Below are positions 61,946 to 64,000 of a stretch of DNA of 64,000 nt, piece after piece. A program made the translations under genes and the position numbers. How positions within the stretch are numbered: position 1 is the stretch's first letter; each line of letters starts with the position of its first letter. This DNA is from CBDDKW01 sp965230425 (GTDB lineage Bacteria; Pseudomonadota; Gammaproteobacteria; UBA1113): the NCBI GenBank assembly GCA_965230425.1, contig CBDDKW010000024.1:1-64000 (forward strand), written 5' to 3'. Below the pieces are notes generated by a model that was not told the origin of the DNA, ran no database searches, and saw nothing but the letters and a program-made list of their open reading frames with translations.

Positions 61946-62488
61946 TTAATAATGTATTCCGAAGTAGTGGGCTAAAATATAACGTAGAACAATTGATACA
62001 AAAAATATACCAGTGCCAATAAAAAACACATATACCATAAATATACTAATAATAATATCTATTCTTCGTGCATTGCCTCTGAAATCATAGCCATGAAATA
62101 AATATCTTGACAGTACATTCCTTTTAGAACGGTATCTAAATACAACATGTGCTGAATAGAATGCAGCTCTTATCATTTTAGAGCTAAAAAAATAAGTTCC
62201 TGAAAATGAGTTTGAGAAATATTCATTTGCAATAGTATCTTTTGTAAGTATATTTTTGAACTCTGGGTCAAATGTTTTTCCTGTTATCCAGCCATTGACA
62301 ATCATTAGTATAAAAGCAATACATATTAAGCCCGCAGATATATTTAGCATACCAGATAACCAGTCAGTATAATTTGGTAGTGCAATACAAAGCACAAAAG
62401 TAGCTATGATAGTTGCTATAACTAAGCTCATATTTACAATCAAATAAATTTTCACTTTTATACCAATAGGCATAAGGTTCATAGCCAT
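61946..62488 (-). CDS. Membrane protein, candidate immunity protein
   Basis: 180 aa with four hydrophobic segments: residues about 12-35 (IYLIVNMSLVIATIIATFVLCI), 42-65 (WLSGMLNISAGLICIAFILMIV), then a polar middle with basic residues (FRYRSKRNVLSRYL), and 145-172 (IIISIFMVYVFFIGTGIFFVSIVL). It is an inner-membrane protein of unknown family. Its start overlaps the effector gene's stop by ten bases, and it ends next to a duplicated effector fragment. Polytopic membrane proteins behind Hcp-linked effectors with hydrophobic tails are commonly immunity proteins. That role is inferred from context. Confidence 0.7.
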   Translation of the reverse strand: MAMNLMPIGIKVKIYLIVNMSLVIATIIATFVLCIALPNYTDWLSGMLNISAGLICIAFILMIVNGWITGKTFDPEFKNILTKDTIANEYFSNSFSGTYFFSSKMIRAAFYSAHVVFRYRSKRNVLSRYLFHGYDFRGNARRIDIIISIFMVYVFFIGTGIFFVSIVLRYILAHYFGIHY

Positions 62489-63507
62489 TTTCTCAGATTT
62501 TCATGGATCCAATGCGCAGCATATTCTAATTGATCAGCTATCCACTTGGTTCCTAAAGAGAGCCCTATACCTTCGGCAACGCCAACACATATGGTCAAAA
62601 CCCATCCCTCTGGTGTGAATAATAGTAATACTCTGCCAACTCCCCCGATAATAGCCATTGCCCCTGCTTCCCCCACCATTTTCGCAATCCAATCCTCATG
62701 CTCTTTAAATGCATGGTAGACTTCTGAAGCACCTAGTACAGCAGAAAAGATAAAGCACGTACGTCCCGCCATTTTACCATACTCGGCAATATTGCCCATG
62801 ACTTCCACATCGGCCAGGTCATTAATGAAAATACCTTTTTTGTAAGCCATTAACTCACTGTGTTTTGCCGACTGTAAATATTTTCTGGCGTGTTTGGATA
62901 AATGGCGTGCATATAATTGAGCACCTTTGTTCAGAGCAATGGTTGCTTCTTTATAGGCTTGTCGATAAGCAGCGCGAGCAGAAGTAATGGCTTCATGGCT
63001 AGTGCCTCGTGCATTGACTAATGCCTTTAATTGGGTATTAAGTTTATGCATGTGGTGAGCAAATTGCTCAGCCGGATAGCTAGCGCGTTCAATGACTCTA
63101 TGAGTGATTTCTAAAGGTGTTTCAGCTTGTAGCATCTCAATGATATCAGCACCTTCATCATAGTGTAGGCGATTATACTCTTGGACACACTTGCCCGCAC
63201 CCACTAGTTCATTTAAGTCGATACCTTGTTTTTGTAGTCTGTATAAGAACTGTCGGCCATAGGAGGGGATAACATCCATCCGATGTAGTAGGACGTTACG
63301 TTTCATAGGGTCTTCATCAATGCGCGAATACTCAGGCAACCAAATAGCACGGTAAGGCGCGTAGAAGCCACTACCCTGCATGAGCATATAGGCATAGCTG
63401 GTCTGATTGGCAGCGAGTAATTTATCGGCATAACTGGTATCGGGTCGTCCTAGTACGCGTGCAGTGATACTCGCCGCTGTATCCCCTGGCTCTGTCCATG
63501 TCATCAT
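62479..63507 (-). CDS. Hcp-linked candidate type VI effector
   Basis: 342 aa. The N-terminal 60 residues (GDTAASITARVLGRPDTSYADKLLAANQ, then YAPYRAIWLPEY) recall the short LysM/tail-X-like modules that start some secreted cargo. A helical middle (70-270) carries no known catalytic motif. Residues 275-325 are strongly hydrophobic and Gly-rich (VGEAGAMAIIGGVGRVLLLF, VLTICVGVAEGIGLSLG), a glycine-zipper-like hairpin typical of pore-forming or membrane-inserting toxins, followed by an amphipathic end. It begins 13 bases after hcp and overlaps the candidate immunity gene. Toxic activity is inferred. Confidence 0.72.
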   Translation of the reverse strand: MMTWTEPGDTAASITARVLGRPDTSYADKLLAANQTSYAYMLMQGSGFYAPYRAIWLPEYSRIDEDPMKRNVLLHRMDVIPSYGRQFLYRLQKQGIDLNELVGAGKCVQEYNRLHYDEGADIIEMLQAETPLEITHRVIERASYPAEQFAHHMHKLNTQLKALVNARGTSHEAITSARAAYRQAYKEATIALNKGAQLYARHLSKHARKYLQSAKHSELMAYKKGIFINDLADVEVMGNIAEYGKMAGRTCFIFSAVLGASEVYHAFKEHEDWIAKMVGEAGAMAIIGGVGRVLLLFTPEGWVLTICVGVAEGIGLSLGTKWIADQLEYAAHWIHENLRKWL

Positions 63508-63520
63508 TACTGAAGTGCTC

Positions 63521-64000
63521 CTACAACTTAGTAGCAGTTTCTAAATTATAACCGGCTATCATTGGACTACTGGCCCTATTTTGTGCATCCCGTGGAGTAA
63601 AGCTACGTTCAATTTGCGTATACGCGATATGTATTGATTCCCGAGGTTGTCCTACAGACTTGTTAAATACTTCTGAGTAATGAGTGATAGCCCCATTGCT
63701 GAGAGTGGTTTTAGCATAGGTAAACGGCTCATCACCTGTGGTGACATAGTGAAATTCAATACTCGGATATACTTTATTGCTGTGCACCGCATCAAACAAA
63801 TGAATGGAACTGTCATCTAAGCACTTCAGTAATGCTATCTGGCCAAAGCTTGGGCGTGTGCCTGAGCGATTCATGCGATTACCTACAGTCATATCCAGTG
63901 GATTAGTTAAGCCACTGAAGTCTAAATCCTCTATCTCTATCCAACCTGTATAGTGCTTTGTCTGCACGCTGCCTTTCACATCCGGTAGTTTCATATAAAT
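63521..64000 (-). CDS. hcp: Type VI secretion tube protein Hcp, 5' end cut
   Basis: At least 159 residues are visible and the frame is open to the window edge. The first ATG (63994) is probably internal, because the residues before it, I-Y, continue the family opening IFLKI-PDVKGS. Hcp signatures are KLPDVKGSVQTKHYTGWIEIEDL, the IALLKCLDDSSIHLFDAVHSNKVYP segment and YSEVFNKSVGQPRESIHIAYTQIERSF. Hcp forms the hexameric tube of the type VI secretion system and carries cargo in its lumen. No other T6SS structural gene is in the window, so this may be an orphan hcp-effector module. Confidence 0.85.
   Translation of the reverse strand: MYMKLPDVKGSVQTKHYTGWIEIEDLDFSGLTNPLDMTVGNRMNRSGTRPSFGQIALLKCLDDSSIHLFDAVHSNKVYPSIEFHYVTTGDEPFTYAKTTLSNGAITHYSEVFNKSVGQPRESIHIAYTQIERSFTPRDAQNRASSPMIAGYNLETATKL

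Overview
The window is a gammaproteobacterial chromosome segment of fairly low GC. It most resembles Legionellales or Coxiella-like intracellular bacteria. The housekeeping genes are gammaproteobacterial throughout: a meso-diaminopimelate-type MurE, a type II-like MurB, SspA/SspB, a bc1 complex next to rplM-rpsI, and LpoA-YraN-DiaA-DolP. Interspersed among them are very large, disordered, eukaryote-like proteins that look like secreted effectors, PmrA-box-like promoters, a histone H1-like/HU protein and a type VI Hcp module. The genus cannot be named from the sequence alone.

Layout. 1-1.8 kb: 3' end of coaE, zapD and a small secreted protein. 1.9-23.9 kb: secA, dciA, lpxC and a complete minus-strand dcw cluster (mraZ-rsmH-ftsL-ftsI-murE-murF-mraY-murD-ftsW-murG-murC-murB-ftsQ-ftsA-ftsZ). 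The cluster is driven by a clear sigma70 promoter with a three-repeat MraZ box, and it has no ddl. 24.1-35.4 kb: an 11-kb accessory block of three giant plus-strand genes (1135, 1112 and 1120 aa) separated by hairpin-rich spacers. It sits between mraZ and rnpB, which are neighbours in Pseudomonas-type genomes. 35.4-41.8 kb: rnpB, a conserved hypothetical gene, rsmI, a ParD/ParE toxin-antitoxin pair, lpoA, yraN, diaA and dolP. 41.8-48 kb: small hypothetical genes, sspB-sspA, petC-petB-petA, rpsI-rplM and a thin 2Fe-2S ferredoxin. 48.3-52 kb: the H1-HU nucleoid protein, a 157-bp nested inverted repeat, a fourth effector-like gene (610 aa) with a PmrA-like box, and a convergent unknown gene. 52-58.5 kb: zapE, an alpha/beta hydrolase, uvrA, a YajR-like MFS transporter and ssb. 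58.6-64 kb: a 660-aa membrane-anchored unknown, a phasin-like protein, then an Hcp gene (cut by the window end), a candidate cargo effector and a candidate membrane immunity protein. A duplicated 255-bp piece of the effector gene follows.

The conserved genes cover peptidoglycan precursor synthesis, the divisome, protein export, respiration and ribosomes. The accessory genes look devoted to host interaction or interbacterial competition. The most interesting points are a nucleoporin-like FG region in one giant protein, a cluster of endocytic-adaptor motifs (NPF, DPW, clathrin box) in another, a shared undescribed C-terminal domain in the first two, and the Hcp-effector-immunity unit. The functions proposed for the giant proteins are inference from motif patterns, not recognised homology.
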